Source: Clavibacter nebraskensis NCPPB 2581 (GTDB taxonomy: Bacteria; Actinomycetota; Actinomycetes; Actinomycetales; Microbacteriaceae). From it: a stretch of 64,000 bases of DNA. A model generated the notes under the pieces. That model did not search any database. It was not told where the DNA came from and saw only the letters and a list, made by a program, of their open reading frames with translations. Both the position numbers and the translations under genes were made by a program. Of this stretch, positions 8,214 to 17,501 are shown piece after piece (the stretch's first letter is position 1; the number at the start of each line of letters is the position of its first letter). The stretch lies in the NCBI RefSeq assembly GCF_000355695.1, contig NC_020891.1, forward strand, positions 1,240,001 through 1,304,000. The letters run 5' to 3'.

Positions 8214-9131
8214 ATGACCACAGCAGCCGTCGAGGAGCACGTCCGCGTGCGCGACCTCGAGAAGACCTACGGCACGACCACCGCCCTCCGGGGCGTCAAC
8301 TTCGACATCCACCGCGGCGAGACGTTCGCCCTCCTCGGGCCGAACGGCGCGGGCAAGTCGACGACCATCGAGATCCTCGAGGGGTACCGGCTCCGCACCG
8401 GCGGATCCGCGACCGTGCTGGGCGTCGACCCCGCGACGGGCGGCCGCGCCTGGCGCGCCCGCATCGGGATGGTGCTCCAGTCGAGCTCCGAGAGCGGCGC
8501 CATGACCGTCCGCGAGCAGGTCGCCCACTTCGCCGCGATGTACCCGCGACCGCGCGACGTCGACGCGACCATCGAGGCCGTGGGCCTCACCGAGAAGGCC
8601 GGCACGCTGCTGCGCGCGCTCTCCGGCGGCCAGCGACGGCGCGTGGACGTGGCGCTCGGGATCATCGGGCGCCCCGAGCTGCTCTTCCTCGACGAGCCGA
8701 CCACGGGCTTCGACCCCGAGGCGCGGCACCGGTTCTGGGACCTCATCCGCGAGCTCAAGGCGGAGGGCACGACCATCCTCCTCACCACGCACTACCTCGA
8801 TGAGGCGGCGCAGCTCGGCGACCGGGCCGCGGTGATCGCGGGCGGGCGCCTGGTCGCGATCGGCCGGCTCGACGAGATCGGGGGAGAGGAGGCGCGGGTC
8901 CCGCGCGTGCTCTGGCGCGACGACGACGGATCCCACGACGAGCGCACGCGGACGCCCGGGGCGTTCGTCGCGGCGCTGTCGCAGGCCACCCCCGGCGGCG
9001 AGCCGCGCGACCTGCGCATCGTCCGGCCGAGCCTCCAGGACGTCTACCTCGGGCTGCTCGCGCAGGCCGGCGCGACCGGCGCCCCGACCCCATCCGCCGC
9101 TCCCGCGACCGCCGAGGAGGTGGCGGCATGA
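8214..9131 (+). CDS. ABC transporter ATP-binding protein (ABC-2/DrrA type)
   Basis: 305 residues. Walker A GPNGAGKST at 42-50, signature LSGGQRRR near 139, Walker B 'LLFLDEPTTG' near 158, and H-loop 'LLTTHYLDEA'. The C-terminal ~80 residues after the ATPase resemble the regulatory tail of DrrA-like exporters. It overlaps the permease by ATGA. Together with the downstream histidine kinase and response regulator it forms a four-gene module; such modules usually export antibiotics, lipids or peptides and are induced by their own two-component system. Substrate unknown. CACGCT ends six bases before the ATG, a weak leaderless -10. Confidence 0.92.
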   Translation: MTTAAVEEHVRVRDLEKTYGTTTALRGVNFDIHRGETFALLGPNGAGKSTTIEILEGYRLRTGGSATVLGVDPATGGRAWRARIGMVLQSSSESGAMTVREQVAHFAAMYPRPRDVDATIEAVGLTEKAGTLLRALSGGQRRRVDVALGIIGRPELLFLDEPTTGFDPEARHRFWDLIRELKAEGTTILLTTHYLDEAAQLGDRAAVIAGGRLVAIGRLDEIGGEEARVPRVLWRDDDGSHDERTRTPGAFVAALSQATPGGEPRDLRIVRPSLQDVYLGLLAQAGATGAPTPSAAPATAEEVAA

Positions 9132-9991
9132 CCGCCGTCCGCCCCGCGCGTCCCGGCGCGGACCGCGTCCCGGCCCTGCCCGGCGTCCTCCCGCTCGGGA
9201 TTCACCGCGTCCGCTACGAGGTCCGCCGCTACTTCCGGCAGACCGACACGATCATCTTCACGTTCCTCTTCCCGGTCATCATGCTGTCGATCTTCTCGGT
9301 GGCCTTCGGCTCGTCGGGCAACCTCGGCACCGCGCCCGACGGATCCGGCGGCGTCAGCGCCGCGGCCTACTACCTGCCCGGCATGATCGCGGCGGGCATC
9401 CTCCTCTCGGGCGTGCAGAACCTCGCGGTCGACATCGCGATGGAGCGCAGCGACGGCACGCTCAAGCGCCTCGCCGGGTCCCCGCTGCCCGTGCTCTCGT
9501 ACTTCATCGGCAAGGGCGGGCAGGTCGTCGTGACTTCGCTCCTGCAGATGGTCGTGCTGCTCCTCGTCGCCCGGTTCGCGTTCGGGGTCGAGCTGCCGAC
9601 GGACGCCGGCCGCTGGGCCACGTTCGCGTGGGTGTACGCGCTCGGGATCACGTCGTCGGCCGTGCTCGGCATCGCGCTCAGCCGCATCCCGCGCTCCGGG
9701 GCCTCGGCCACGGCGGTCATCACGCCGATCGTGCTCGTGCTGCAGTTCATCAGCGGCGTGTACCTGGCCTTCACGATGCTGCCGACCTGGCTGCAGGACG
9801 TCGCGGCCTTCCTGCCGCTCAAGTGGATGGCGCAGGGCATGCGCGCCGTCTTCCTGCCCGACGCGCTCGCGGCGTCCGAGCGCGGCGGCTCGTGGGACCT
9901 CGCGGGCGTCGCGGTCGTCCTCGCGATCTGGCTGGTCGGCGGCACGATCGCCGCGGTCGCCACCTTCCGCTGGATCCGCCGGGACTCCTGA
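9128..9991 (+). CDS. ABC-2 type permease
   Basis: 287 residues with six predicted helices: one after the N-terminal basic 'RYEVRRYFRQTD' segment, then five clustered between about 75 and 280. The family pattern 'YYLPGMIAAGILLSGVQN' and 'RIPRSGASATAVITPIVLVLQFISG' is the ABC2_membrane signature. It is the membrane partner of the ATPase immediately upstream, with which it overlaps by 4 bp, so a homodimeric permease plus ATPase dimer is expected. No separate regulatory signal is seen. Confidence 0.92.
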   Translation: MTAVRPARPGADRVPALPGVLPLGIHRVRYEVRRYFRQTDTIIFTFLFPVIMLSIFSVAFGSSGNLGTAPDGSGGVSAAAYYLPGMIAAGILLSGVQNLAVDIAMERSDGTLKRLAGSPLPVLSYFIGKGGQVVVTSLLQMVVLLLVARFAFGVELPTDAGRWATFAWVYALGITSSAVLGIALSRIPRSGASATAVITPIVLVLQFISGVYLAFTMLPTWLQDVAAFLPLKWMAQGMRAVFLPDALAASERGGSWDLAGVAVVLAIWLVGGTIAAVATFRWIRRDS

Positions 9992-10030
9992 GCGGTGCGT
10001 GACCACGACGCGGGATGGCAGGCTCAGGGG

Positions 10031-11269
10031 ATGATCCCGACCCGCACCGTCCACGTCGCCTACGCGGTCACGATGGCGCTGCTGGTCGTGCTGACGATCG
10101 GCGCGGGGAGCGACGCCGGCGGGGGCGCGTGGGGGGCCGTCGCGGCGATGTCGGCCCTCTACCTCCTGCTCGGCCGCCGTGCGCTCGAGGCCTCCGCGGC
10201 CGCGTCGGCGGCGGGGGCCGGCCCGGTGGTCCCGCTGCCGTCGGCGGTGGTCTTCCTCGCGCTCGTCATCCCCGCCGCCACCTGGGGCGTCGCGAGCCTG
10301 TCGTCGTTCGCGATCGTGCAGTGCGTGCTGTGCCCGCTCGTGTGGTTGCTGCTGGACCGGGTGCGCGACGCCGTGATCGGGACCCTCATGCTCACCGGAT
10401 CCATCGCCGTGGGCTTCGTGGTCGGCTTCGGCGACCTGCCGGACGCCTTGCCGACCATGGCCGTGTCGCAGGGGCTGAGCCTCGGCGGGAGCATCGCCCT
10501 CGGGCTCTGGATCACGCGCATCGCCGACCTCAGCCACGAGCGTCTGCATCTGCTGGAGGGGCTCCGCGCGGCGCAGGCGCAGGTCGAGGAGCTCGGCCGC
10601 GAGGCGGGAGCCGCCCGCGAGCGGGAACGGCTGTCGGCGGACATCCACGACACGGTCGCGCAGGACCTCACCGGCCTCGTGATGCTCGCGCAGCGCGGCC
10701 GGCGGGAGCTCCGCGGCGGTGAGACGGACGCGATGGACCGGACCCTCGCCCAGCTCGAGGACGGCGCGCGCGACGCGCTCACCCAGACCCGCGCGATCGT
10801 CGCCGCCACCGCGCCCGTCGAGCTCACGGACGGCCTCGCCCAGGCCCTCGCCCGGCTCGGCGCGCGCCTGTCCCGCGGGACCGGCGTCCCGGTCGAGGTG
10901 CGCGCGGACGCGGGCGTCGGATCCGTCGACCGCGACGCCGAGGTCGTCCTCCTCCGCTGCGCCCAGGAGGGCCTCGCGAACGTGCGCCGCCACGCGGGCG
11001 CGTCCGCCGCGGAGCTGGTCCTGGATCGCGACGGCGACGACGTCGTGCTCGTGATCCGCGACGACGGCCGCGGCTTCGACGCGACCCGCGCATCCGGCGG
11101 GTACGGCCTCGACGGGATGCGCCGGCGCCTCGACGCGGCCGGCGGACGCCTCGAGGTCGTGAGCGCTCCCGGCGGCACGCGGCTCACGGCGCGCATCCCC
11201 GCCCACGCGGCACCCGCGGCGGACCCGGCCGACACCCCGGCCGCGACCCCCGTGCGGGCCCGCGCATGA
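10031..11269 (+). CDS. Sensor histidine kinase, NarL/DesK family
   Basis: 412 residues. About five hydrophobic helices fill residues 5-165 without a large extracellular domain, so sensing is probably within the membrane. The HisKA_3 phosphoacceptor is His206 in 'ADIHDTVAQDLTG', and the HATPase core shows 'GLANVRRHA' and 'IRDDGRGFD'. It is separated from the permease by 39 bp and overlaps the response regulator by ATGA. It likely responds to envelope stress or to the substrate of the neighbouring ABC exporter. An upstream GTG/ATG at 9995 would put coding into the gap without conservation; ATG 10031 is chosen. Confidence 0.9.
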   Translation: MIPTRTVHVAYAVTMALLVVLTIGAGSDAGGGAWGAVAAMSALYLLLGRRALEASAAASAAGAGPVVPLPSAVVFLALVIPAATWGVASLSSFAIVQCVLCPLVWLLLDRVRDAVIGTLMLTGSIAVGFVVGFGDLPDALPTMAVSQGLSLGGSIALGLWITRIADLSHERLHLLEGLRAAQAQVEELGREAGAARERERLSADIHDTVAQDLTGLVMLAQRGRRELRGGETDAMDRTLAQLEDGARDALTQTRAIVAATAPVELTDGLAQALARLGARLSRGTGVPVEVRADAGVGSVDRDAEVVLLRCAQEGLANVRRHAGASAAELVLDRDGDDVVLVIRDDGRGFDATRASGGYGLDGMRRRLDAAGGRLEVVSAPGGTRLTARIPAHAAPAADPADTPAATPVRARA

Positions 11270-11943
11270 CGCCCGCACCCGTCCGCGTCGCCGTCGTCGA
11301 CGACCACCCCGTCGTCCGCGCCGGCCTCGCCGCGCTCCTCGCCTCCGCCGACGACATCGACGTCGTGGGGCAGGCGGCCGACGGCGAGGCGGCGGTCGCG
11401 CTGGCCCTCGCCGAGAGGCCCGACGTCGTCCTCATGGACCTCCGCATGCCCGGGCTCGACGGCGTCGGCGCGACCGCGCGCATCCGCGAGGAGGCGCCGG
11501 ACGTCCGCGTCCTCGTGCTCACGACCTACGAGACCGATGCGAGCATCCTCACCGCCATCGAGGCGGGCGCGAGCGGCTACCTCCTGAAGGCGGCGCCCGA
11601 GGAGGAGATCCTCGCGGGCGTCCGGGCGGCGGCCCGCGGCGAGGTCGCCCTCGCGCCGGCGATCGCCGCGGCCCTGGTCCGCCAGGTGGCGCGGCCCGCC
11701 GCTGAGCCCGTCGTCCCGACGCCGACCCTCAGCCCGCGCGAGACCGAGGTACTCGCGCTCGTGGCGGCCGGCCGCACCAACGCGCGCATCGCCCTCGAGC
11801 TGCACGTGACGCCGGCGACCGTGAAGACGCACCTGCTGCACGTCTTCGAGAAGCTCGGCGTCGGCGACCGGACCCGTGCGGTCACGCTCGCGATGGAGCT
11901 CGGGCTGCTGCCGCCTGCCGCTCGCCCCCCCCCGCGCGGCTGA
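11266..11943 (+). CDS. Response regulator, NarL/LuxR family
   Basis: 225 residues. Receiver domain with acidic pair 'VVDDH' and phosphoacceptor Asp58 in 'VVLMDLRMPG'; Lys near 106 in 'YLLKAAPE'. A LuxR-type helix-turn-helix follows ('LSPRETEVLALVAAGRTN' and 'VTPATVKTHLLHVFEKL', about 150-200). It is the cognate partner of the overlapping kinase and presumably activates the upstream ABC genes, whose divergent promoter region at 8078-8213 would be the natural target. Confidence 0.92.
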   Translation: MTPAPVRVAVVDDHPVVRAGLAALLASADDIDVVGQAADGEAAVALALAERPDVVLMDLRMPGLDGVGATARIREEAPDVRVLVLTTYETDASILTAIEAGASGYLLKAAPEEEILAGVRAAARGEVALAPAIAAALVRQVARPAAEPVVPTPTLSPRETEVLALVAAGRTNARIALELHVTPATVKTHLLHVFEKLGVGDRTRAVTLAMELGLLPPAARPPPRG

Positions 11944-11965
11944 GCCCGCGGCCGGCCGGCCCGGC

Positions 11966-11987
11966 GCCCCGCCCCCGTCCGCGGGGC
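11966..11987 (+). terminator. Weak GC hairpin after the response regulator
   Basis: A 7-bp stem (GCCCCGC / GCGGGGC) with an eight-base loop lies about 20 bp after the stop. It may end the four-gene module before the sugar importer. No U-tract. Confidence 0.3.
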
Positions 11988-12001
11988 AGCGGCGGTAACG
12001 C

Positions 12002-12051
12002 TTGGATAACGTCTCCCGGAAGCCATGTCCACGGCTGCGGAAATGGATAAG
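12002..12051 (+). promoter_or_regulatory. Paired TGGATAA elements in the chvE leader region
   Basis: The 309-bp gap 11944-12252 holds the hairpin at 11966-11987 and, in its only AT-richer part, two copies of TGGATAA (12003-12009 and 12044-12050), 41 bp apart. Either could be a -10 element (GGATAA) or half-sites for a LacI-type sugar regulator. The remaining ~200 bp up to chvE shows no other clear signal and would be a long 5' leader. Confidence 0.35.
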
Positions 12052-12252
12052 TTCTGACCGACGACAAACGCACGGACCGCCGCGACCCGGCCGCTCCGCC
12101 GGGCGTCGCCCCGCACGGCACCCGCACCACCACCTGCACTCACCGCACCAGCACCCGACCCGAGGACGCGTCGGAGCACCCAGGCCCTCGCGACGACGCG
12201 ACCGCCGGGTGCCCGCACGACCCGGACGGGCCACCCGAGAGGACCCGCCGCC

Positions 12253-13392
12253 ATGGCATCCGGACGTAACGCACGAAAGATCAGCTCCCTCCTCCTCCTC
12301 GCCGGCGTCGCCGTCGGCATGACCGCGTGCGCGCCCCAGGGCGCCACGAACACCGGCTCCGGCGGCGGCGACGCCGCGGGCGGCACCGAGTGCAACGTCG
12401 GCATCTCGATGCCCACGCGCAGCCTCGAGCGCTGGATCAACGACGGCGAGGGCCTCAAGACCAAGCTCGAGGGCGACGACTGCACCGTCGACCTCCAGTA
12501 CGCCGACAACAAGACCGACGCGCAGATCAGCCAGATCCAGAACCAGGTCGCGGGCGGCGCCAAGATCCTCGTGGTCGCGGCCGTCGACGGCAAGACCCTC
12601 GGCCCGGCCCTCGAGGACGCGAAGAGCCAGGGCGTCACGGTCATCGCCTACGACCGCCTCATCAACGGCACGGACGCCGTCGACTACTACGCCACCTTCG
12701 ACAACTACAAGGTCGGCACGCTGCAGGGCGAGTTCATCCGCGACACGCTCGACCTCGACAACGCGGCCGGGCCCTTCACGCTCGAGCCCTTCGCCGGCAG
12801 CCCCGACGACAACAACGCCGGCTTCTTCTTCGGCGGCGCGTGGGACGTGCTCCAGCCCTACGTCGCGAGCGGCAAGCTGACCGTGCCCTCGGGCAAGTCG
12901 CCCGCCACGAGCGCCGATTGGCAGTCCATCGGCATCCTCGGCTGGGGATCCGACGACGCGCAGGCCGAGATGGACAACCGCCTGCAGTCGTTCTACACGG
13001 GCGGCCAGAAGGTCCAGGTCGTCCTCTCGCCCAACGACAGCCTCGCGCTCGGCATCGAGGCGTCGCTCGCGAGCGCCGGCTACGCGCCCGGCGCCGACTG
13101 GCCCGTCATCACCGGCCAGGACGCCGACAAGGCCAACGTCCAGGCGATCCTCGCGGACAAGCAGTCCATGACCGTCTGGAAGGACACCCGGGCGCTCGGC
13201 GACCAGGTCCAGAAGATGATCGGCGAGATCGTGAAGGGCGACGAGGTCACCGTCAACGACACCAAGTCGTACGACAACGGCAAGAAGGTCGTCCCGTCGT
13301 TCCTCCTCGACCCGCAGGTGGTCGTGAAGGACGACGTGCAGAAGACGCTCGTCGACTCGGGCTTCCTCAAGGCGTCCGACATCGGCCTGTAG
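12253..13392 (+). CDS. chvE: Multiple-sugar-binding lipoprotein ChvE
   Basis: 379 residues. A lipoprotein signal peptide ends at the lipobox 'VGMTAC' with Cys26, followed by a Gly/Ser-rich linker and a periplasmic-binding-protein type I fold: '[14 protein letters not shown]', 'IVNGTD'-like '[16 protein letters not shown]', and '[10 protein letters not shown]'. This is the ChvE/XylF-like pattern for binding monosaccharides such as glucose, galactose, arabinose or xylose. It delivers sugar to GguA/GguB downstream. A purine-rich GAGAGGA stands before the ATG. A perfect 20-bp hairpin directly after the stop probably raises its expression over that of the ATPase and permease. Confidence 0.9.
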   Translation: MASGRNARKISSLLLLAGVAVGMTACAPQGATNTGSGGGDAAGGTECNVGISMPTRSLERWINDGEGLKTKLEGDDCTVDLQYADNKTDAQISQIQNQVAGGAKILVVAAVDGKTLGPALEDAKSQGVTVIAYDRLINGTDAVDYYATFDNYKVGTLQGEFIRDTLDLDNAAGPFTLEPFAGSPDDNNAGFFFGGAWDVLQPYVASGKLTVPSGKSPATSADWQSIGILGWGSDDAQAEMDNRLQSFYTGGQKVQVVLSPNDSLALGIEASLASAGYAPGADWPVITGQDADKANVQAILADKQSMTVWKDTRALGDQVQKMIGEIVKGDEVTVNDTKSYDNGKKVVPSFLLDPQVVVKDDVQKTLVDSGFLKASDIGL

Positions 13393-13400
13393 CCCCACCC

Positions 13401-13445
13401 GCGGCCGACGGGCGCCCGGCACCTCGCCGGGCGCCCGTCGGCCGC
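13401..13445 (+). terminator. Perfect 20-bp intercistronic hairpin between chvE and gguA
   Basis: Arms 13401-13420 and 13426-13445 are exact reverse complements with a 5-base loop ACCTC. It begins 8 bp after the chvE stop. With gguA only 70 bp further on and no new promoter obvious, it most likely acts as a partial terminator or 3' stabiliser giving excess binding protein. Confidence 0.8.
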
Positions 13446-13514
13446 GCATCCGTCTCCACCCGGCGGGCGCCTCCCGGCGGCCGCCACCGACCCGAACGGG
13501 AACCAGGAGCAGCA

Positions 13515-15059
13515 ATGGACGACGTCATCCTGCAGATGACCGGCATCGTCAAGGAGTTCACGGGCGTGCGCGCCCTCGACGGCGTGGACGTCACCGTCCG
13601 CCGCGGCGAGGTGCACGCCATCTGCGGCGAGAACGGCGCGGGCAAGTCGACGCTGATGAAGGTGCTCAGCGGCGTCTACCCGCACGGCTCGTACGAGGGC
13701 ACCATCACGATCGACGGCCGCGAGGTCCGCTACGGATCCATCAACGACAGCGAGCGCGACGGGGTGGTCATCATCCACCAGGAGCTCGCGCTCAGCCCCT
13801 ACCTCTCCATCGCGGAGAACATCTTCCTCGGCAACGAGATGTCGCGCGGCGGCGTCATCGACTGGAACAGGACCAACCTCGAGGCCGTCAAGCTGCTGAA
13901 GCGCGTGGGGCTCGACGAGAACCCGGCGACGCGCGTGCTCGAGCTCGGCGTGGGCAAGCAGCAGCTCGTGGAGATCGCGAAGGCGCTCTCCAAGGAGGTG
14001 AAGCTCCTGATCCTCGACGAGCCGACCGCCGCGCTCAACGACGACGACTCGGCGCACCTGCTCGGCCTCATCCGCCTGCTGCGCGACGACGGCATCACGA
14101 GCATCATCATCAGCCACAAGCTCAACGAGATCCGCGCCATCGCGGACGACGTCACCGTCATCCGCGACGGCAGGACCATCGAGACGTTCCCTGTCACCGA
14201 CTCGGACGAGATCGAGACGCGCATCATCCGCGCCATGGTCGGCCGCCCGCTCGACGCGCAGTTCCCGCCGCGCGACCCGCACATCGGCGAGGAGAAGCTC
14301 CGCGTCGAGGGCTGGACCGTGCATCACCCCGTGGACGTCGACCGCGTCGTCGTCGACGACGCGTCGTTCACTGTCCGCGCGGGCGAGGTCGTCGGCTTCG
14401 CGGGCCTCATGGGCGCGGGCCGCACCGAGCTCGCGATGAGCATCTTCGGTCGCTCCTACGGCACCGGCATCACCGGCCGGATCTTCAAGGACGGCAAGGA
14501 GATCCGCACCCGCACCGTGAGCGAGGCCATCAAGAACGGCATCGCCTACGCGACCGAGGACCGGAAGCGCTACGGCCTCAACCTCATCGGCAGCATCACG
14601 GTGAACGTCTCGGCCGCGGCGCTCTCCAAGCTCGTCAAGCTCGGCGTGATCGACCGGCACCGCGAGTACGCGGTCGCCGACGACTACCGCAAGAGGATGA
14701 ACATCAAGACGCCCGACGTCGCGGGGGTGGTCGGCAAGCTGTCCGGCGGCAACCAGCAGAAGGTCGTCCTCAGCAAGTGGATCTACTCGGGTCCCGACGT
14801 GCTCATCCTCGACGAGCCCACCCGCGGCATCGACGTGGGGGCGAAGTACGAGATCTACAGCATCATCAACCAGCTCGCGGCCGAGGGGAAGGCGGTCATC
14901 GTCATCTCCTCCGAGCTGCCCGAGCTCATCGGCCTCTCGGATCGGATCTACACGATCGCCGAGGGGCGGCTCACCGCCGAGGTCTCCCGGGCCGACGCGA
15001 CACAGGAGGAGCTGATGCGGCACATGACCGCCAGCCGGAAGTCAGGAGTCGACCAGTGA
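13515..15059 (+). CDS. gguA: Sugar ABC transporter, double ATPase GguA
   Basis: 514 residues with two fused ABC domains, the pattern of monosaccharide importers (RbsA/XylG/MglA group). Domain one has Walker [10 protein letters not shown] (38-46), signature '[15 protein letters not shown]' and Walker B '[11 protein letters not shown]'. Domain two has a degenerate Walker A 'GLMGAGRTE' and a good signature 'LSGGNQQK' with '[11 protein letters not shown]'. One functional and one degenerate site is normal for the group. AGGAG precedes the ATG at 13515. The stop overlaps the GTG of gguB. Confidence 0.93.
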   Translation: MDDVILQMTGIVKEFTGVRALDGVDVTVRRGEVHAICGENGAGKSTLMKVLSGVYPHGSYEGTITIDGREVRYGSINDSERDGVVIIHQELALSPYLSIAENIFLGNEMSRGGVIDWNRTNLEAVKLLKRVGLDENPATRVLELGVGKQQLVEIAKALSKEVKLLILDEPTAALNDDDSAHLLGLIRLLRDDGITSIIISHKLNEIRAIADDVTVIRDGRTIETFPVTDSDEIETRIIRAMVGRPLDAQFPPRDPHIGEEKLRVEGWTVHHPVDVDRVVVDDASFTVRAGEVVGFAGLMGAGRTELAMSIFGRSYGTGITGRIFKDGKEIRTRTVSEAIKNGIAYATEDRKRYGLNLIGSITVNVSAAALSKLVKLGVIDRHREYAVADDYRKRMNIKTPDVAGVVGKLSGGNQQKVVLSKWIYSGPDVLILDEPTRGIDVGAKYEIYSIINQLAAEGKAVIVISSELPELIGLSDRIYTIAEGRLTAEVSRADATQEELMRHMTASRKSGVDQ

Positions 15060-16264
15060 CCGTCACCGCCGAGCAGGCCACATCGCCGAACGCGCCCGCG
15101 CCCGACGGCGCGAGGACGCGCAAGCGCCGCCGGATCGACCTCCGCCAGTACGGGATCCTCGCGGCGCTGGCCGTGATCATCCTGCTGTTCCAGATCCTCA
15201 CCGAGGGGCGCCTGCTCTACCCGGGCAACGTCGCGAACCTCATCCAGCAGAACGCGTACGTGCTGATCCTCGCGATGGGCATGGTCATCGTGATCATCGC
15301 GGGCCACATCGACCTGTCGGTGGGCTCGGTCGTCGCGACCGTCGGCGCCGTGGCCGCGCTCAGCATGAACGAGTGGGGGCTGCCGTGGGGGTCCGCCGTC
15401 GTGCTGTCGCTCGTGGTCGGCGCGCTCATCGGGGCGTGGCAGGGCTTCTGGGTGGCCTTCGTCGGGATCCCGGCGTTCATCGTCACGCTCGCGGGCATGC
15501 TCGTGTTCCGCGGCGTCGCGCTCGTGCTCCTCACGGGCGGCACGATCTCGGGGCTCCCCGCGGAGTTCAACTCCATCGGCTCGGGCAACCTGCCGACGAC
15601 GGGCGCGCCCGACCTCCTCACGCTCGGCATCGGCGCGCTCGTGTCGGTCGCGCTCGTGGTGCAGCAGCTGCGCACCCGCGCGACGCTCCGCAAGCTCGAG
15701 CTGCCGCGCGAGCGGGCGATCTCGTTCTGGATCCGCACCGCCATCGCCGTCTTCGCGATCATGTACCTCTGCTACCTGCTGGCGTACAACCGCGGGACGC
15801 CGATCATCCTGATCATCCTGGCGACGCTGGTGCTGCTCTACTCGTTCCTCCTCACGCGCACGGTCTTCGGCCGGCACGTGTACGCGATGGGCGGCAACCT
15901 GTTCGCCGCGATGATGTCGGGCGTCAAGACGCGCTGGGTCAACTTCTTCATCTTCGTGAACATGGGGCTGCTCGCCGGCCTCGCGGGCGTCGTCAGCACG
16001 GCGCGCGCGGGATCCGCGGTGGCCTCGGCCGGCCAGAGCTTCGAGCTCGACGCGATCGCCGCGGTGTTCATCGGCGGCGCGGCGGTGCAGGGCGGCGTGG
16101 GCACGGTGGTCGGCGCGGTCATCGGCGGCCTCGTGATGGGCGTGCTCAACCAGGGCCTGTCGATCCTCTCGGTCGATGCAGCGTGGCAGCAGGTCATCAA
16201 GGGCCTGGTGCTGCTCCTCGCGGTCGCTTTCGACGTCTACAGCAAGCGGCGCTCCGGGCGCTGA
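15056..16264 (+). CDS. gguB: Sugar ABC transporter permease GguB
   Basis: 402 residues from GTG 15056, overlapping the gguA stop (GTGA). A basic cytoplasmic N-terminus (residues 18-30) leads into about ten helices. The family loop '[13 protein letters not shown]' and the near-terminal '[22 protein letters not shown]' motif are typical of the RbsC/XylH/GguB permeases. It is the last gene of the chvE-gguA-gguB operon and is followed by a strong terminator. The 30-residue extension with an Arg/Lys cluster before the first helix is slightly longer than in many relatives. Confidence 0.93.
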   Translation: MTVTAEQATSPNAPAPDGARTRKRRRIDLRQYGILAALAVIILLFQILTEGRLLYPGNVANLIQQNAYVLILAMGMVIVIIAGHIDLSVGSVVATVGAVAALSMNEWGLPWGSAVVLSLVVGALIGAWQGFWVAFVGIPAFIVTLAGMLVFRGVALVLLTGGTISGLPAEFNSIGSGNLPTTGAPDLLTLGIGALVSVALVVQQLRTRATLRKLELPRERAISFWIRTAIAVFAIMYLCYLLAYNRGTPIILIILATLVLLYSFLLTRTVFGRHVYAMGGNLFAAMMSGVKTRWVNFFIFVNMGLLAGLAGVVSTARAGSAVASAGQSFELDAIAAVFIGGAAVQGGVGTVVGAVIGGLVMGVLNQGLSILSVDAAWQQVIKGLVLLLAVAFDVYSKRRSGR

Positions 16265-16285
16265 CCCGCGACGCGGTACGACCCT

Positions 16286-16325
16286 CGGCCCGGCCGCTCC
16301 CTCACGCGGGGGAGCGGCCGGGCCG
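16286..16325 (+). terminator. Strong terminator of the chvE-gguA-gguB operon
   Basis: A perfect 16-bp stem (16286-16301 with 16310-16325) and an 8-base loop begins 21 bp after the gguB stop. Very high stability makes it a confident end of transcription even without a U-run. Confidence 0.85.
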
Positions 16326-16386
16326 TCCGTCGTCCGGGTGGGGGCGGATCGCGCGCGGTGCCGGTCGCCGCTGCCAGCCTCCGCAC

Positions 16387-16671
16387 ATGGGACACGGACC
16401 GCACGGCGCGCTGTCGCGCGACGAGGTGGCAGCACGACTGGATGACGGATGCGCCTGGCGCATCGCGTGGTGCTCCGGTGCGCGGCTCCCGGAGTCGCGC
16501 GGAGCCGGGCCGACGCTGCCCGATGGCGTCCTGGACCGGGTCCCCTCGCCGGCGAAGCTCCGCCGGGGCGTCCTGCCCGGAGGTCGCAACTGGATGCTGG
16601 TGGTCGAGCGCGAGGAGGCCGGCCGGCCGGTGCTCCTCGTCGACGAGGGCCCCGAGTACCGGCACGTCTGA
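16387..16671 (+). CDS. Small hypothetical protein
   Basis: 94 residues, soluble, with one Cys-Trp pair region ('WRIAWCSGARLPE') and a C-terminal beta-like 'WMLVVEREEAGRPVLLVDEG'. No family recognised. Support comes from normal codon bias, a position just after a strong terminator, and CAGCCT placed six bases before the ATG (a weak version of the leaderless signature). It converges head-on with the signal peptidase gene: its stop at 16671 abuts the stop of that gene at 16672. An antisense frame of similar length exists but looks like a shadow. Confidence 0.5.
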   Translation: MGHGPHGALSRDEVAARLDDGCAWRIAWCSGARLPESRGAGPTLPDGVLDRVPSPAKLRRGVLPGGRNWMLVVEREEAGRPVLLVDEGPEYRHV

Positions 16672-17472
16672 TCAGCCGCGGTGGCGTCCCCGCGGGCGGA
16701 CGGCGGCGGGGGACGGGTCGGCCGCGTCGACGCCCGGGTGCGAGGGGTCCGCGCGGGCGGCCTCGGCGACGCCCGCGACCATCGCGTCGGAGTGCACGTG
16801 GTCGCCCTCGGCGACGACGTCCGCGGCGGCCGACGCGGTGCGCCAGCATCGGGTCTGCACGGCGCCCGTGATGATCGTGACCGCCGCGTAGGCGAGGAGC
16901 GCGACCGCCGCGGCCGGGATGATCCAGCTGCGGGCCTGCCCGTTCACGGCCTGGTTCGCCCAGCCGACGAGCGGCACCGAGTACCAGACCTCGCCCTGGA
17001 TCTGGGCAGGCGTCACGGGCAGCGAGTCGGGCGACGCGTTGTTGTCGCCTGTGAACGTGAAGGAGCGCGTGCCGTCGGAGGCGGACGCGATGGCGGTGAT
17101 GCGGTGCGTGATGACCGCGGGGTCGCCCGAGCGGATCTGGTACGTCGCGACGTCGCCCACCTCCAACGCGTCGGGGTCGACGGGCCGCACCACGACGAGC
17201 GTGCCGGGCGGGAGCGTCGGCTCCATCGACTGCGTGAGGATCGTGAGCGGGACGGCCCCCGAGACCTTCGGCACCACGAGCAGCACGGCCGCGAGCGCGA
17301 TGACGAGCAGCAGGATCCCGACGCTGAGCCCGACGGCCGCCGAGCGGGCGAGCTGCGTGACGCCGCCGCGAGGCCGGGTGCCGGCCTCGAGCTCGACGGG
17401 GGCGAGGTCGTTTGCGGGGCGCCCGAGGGCGTCGCCGTGCCGTGCGCGTCGGCGGGCGAGGAGGTGGGGCAT
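16672..17472 (-). CDS. sipW: Signal peptidase I, SipW/ER type
   Basis: 266 residues. One membrane helix (about 46-68) precedes the protease core. The catalytic Ser82 lies in 'TQSMEPTLPPG', and the second catalytic residue is His123 in 'VITHRI' instead of the Lys of ordinary bacterial enzymes; 'GDNN' (142-145) is the conserved C-terminal box. A second helix (about 187-207) and a ~60-residue charged tail follow. This Ser-His arrangement defines the SipW/archaeal/ER class, which in Bacillus processes TasA and TapA. The three genes immediately upstream encode proteins with matching unusual signal peptides, so they are its likely substrates. Confidence 0.88.
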   Translation of the reverse strand: MPHLLARRRARHGDALGRPANDLAPVELEAGTRPRGGVTQLARSAAVGLSVGILLLVIALAAVLLVVPKVSGAVPLTILTQSMEPTLPPGTLVVVRPVDPDALEVGDVATYQIRSGDPAVITHRITAIASASDGTRSFTFTGDNNASPDSLPVTPAQIQGEVWYSVPLVGWANQAVNGQARSWIIPAAAVALLAYAAVTIITGAVQTRCWRTASAAADVVAEGDHVHSDAMVAGVAEAARADPSHPGVDAADPSPAAVRPRGRHRG

Positions 17473-17501
17473 GTTCTGTCGTCCGGGTCGGGTGGGTGGG
17501 G

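Noticed and set aside
8078-8221. Upstream start of the DUF418 protein at 8221
   Set aside because: It would overlap the ABC gene start and the added residues lack hydrophobic or conserved character; GTG 8077 fits the family start.
10159-13515. Very long open frame (over 1100 codons) on the minus strand
   Set aside because: It lies antisense to the kinase, response regulator and chvE genes, is extremely Arg/Asp/Glu/His-rich with no domain, and reflects the lack of stop codons in high-GC DNA.
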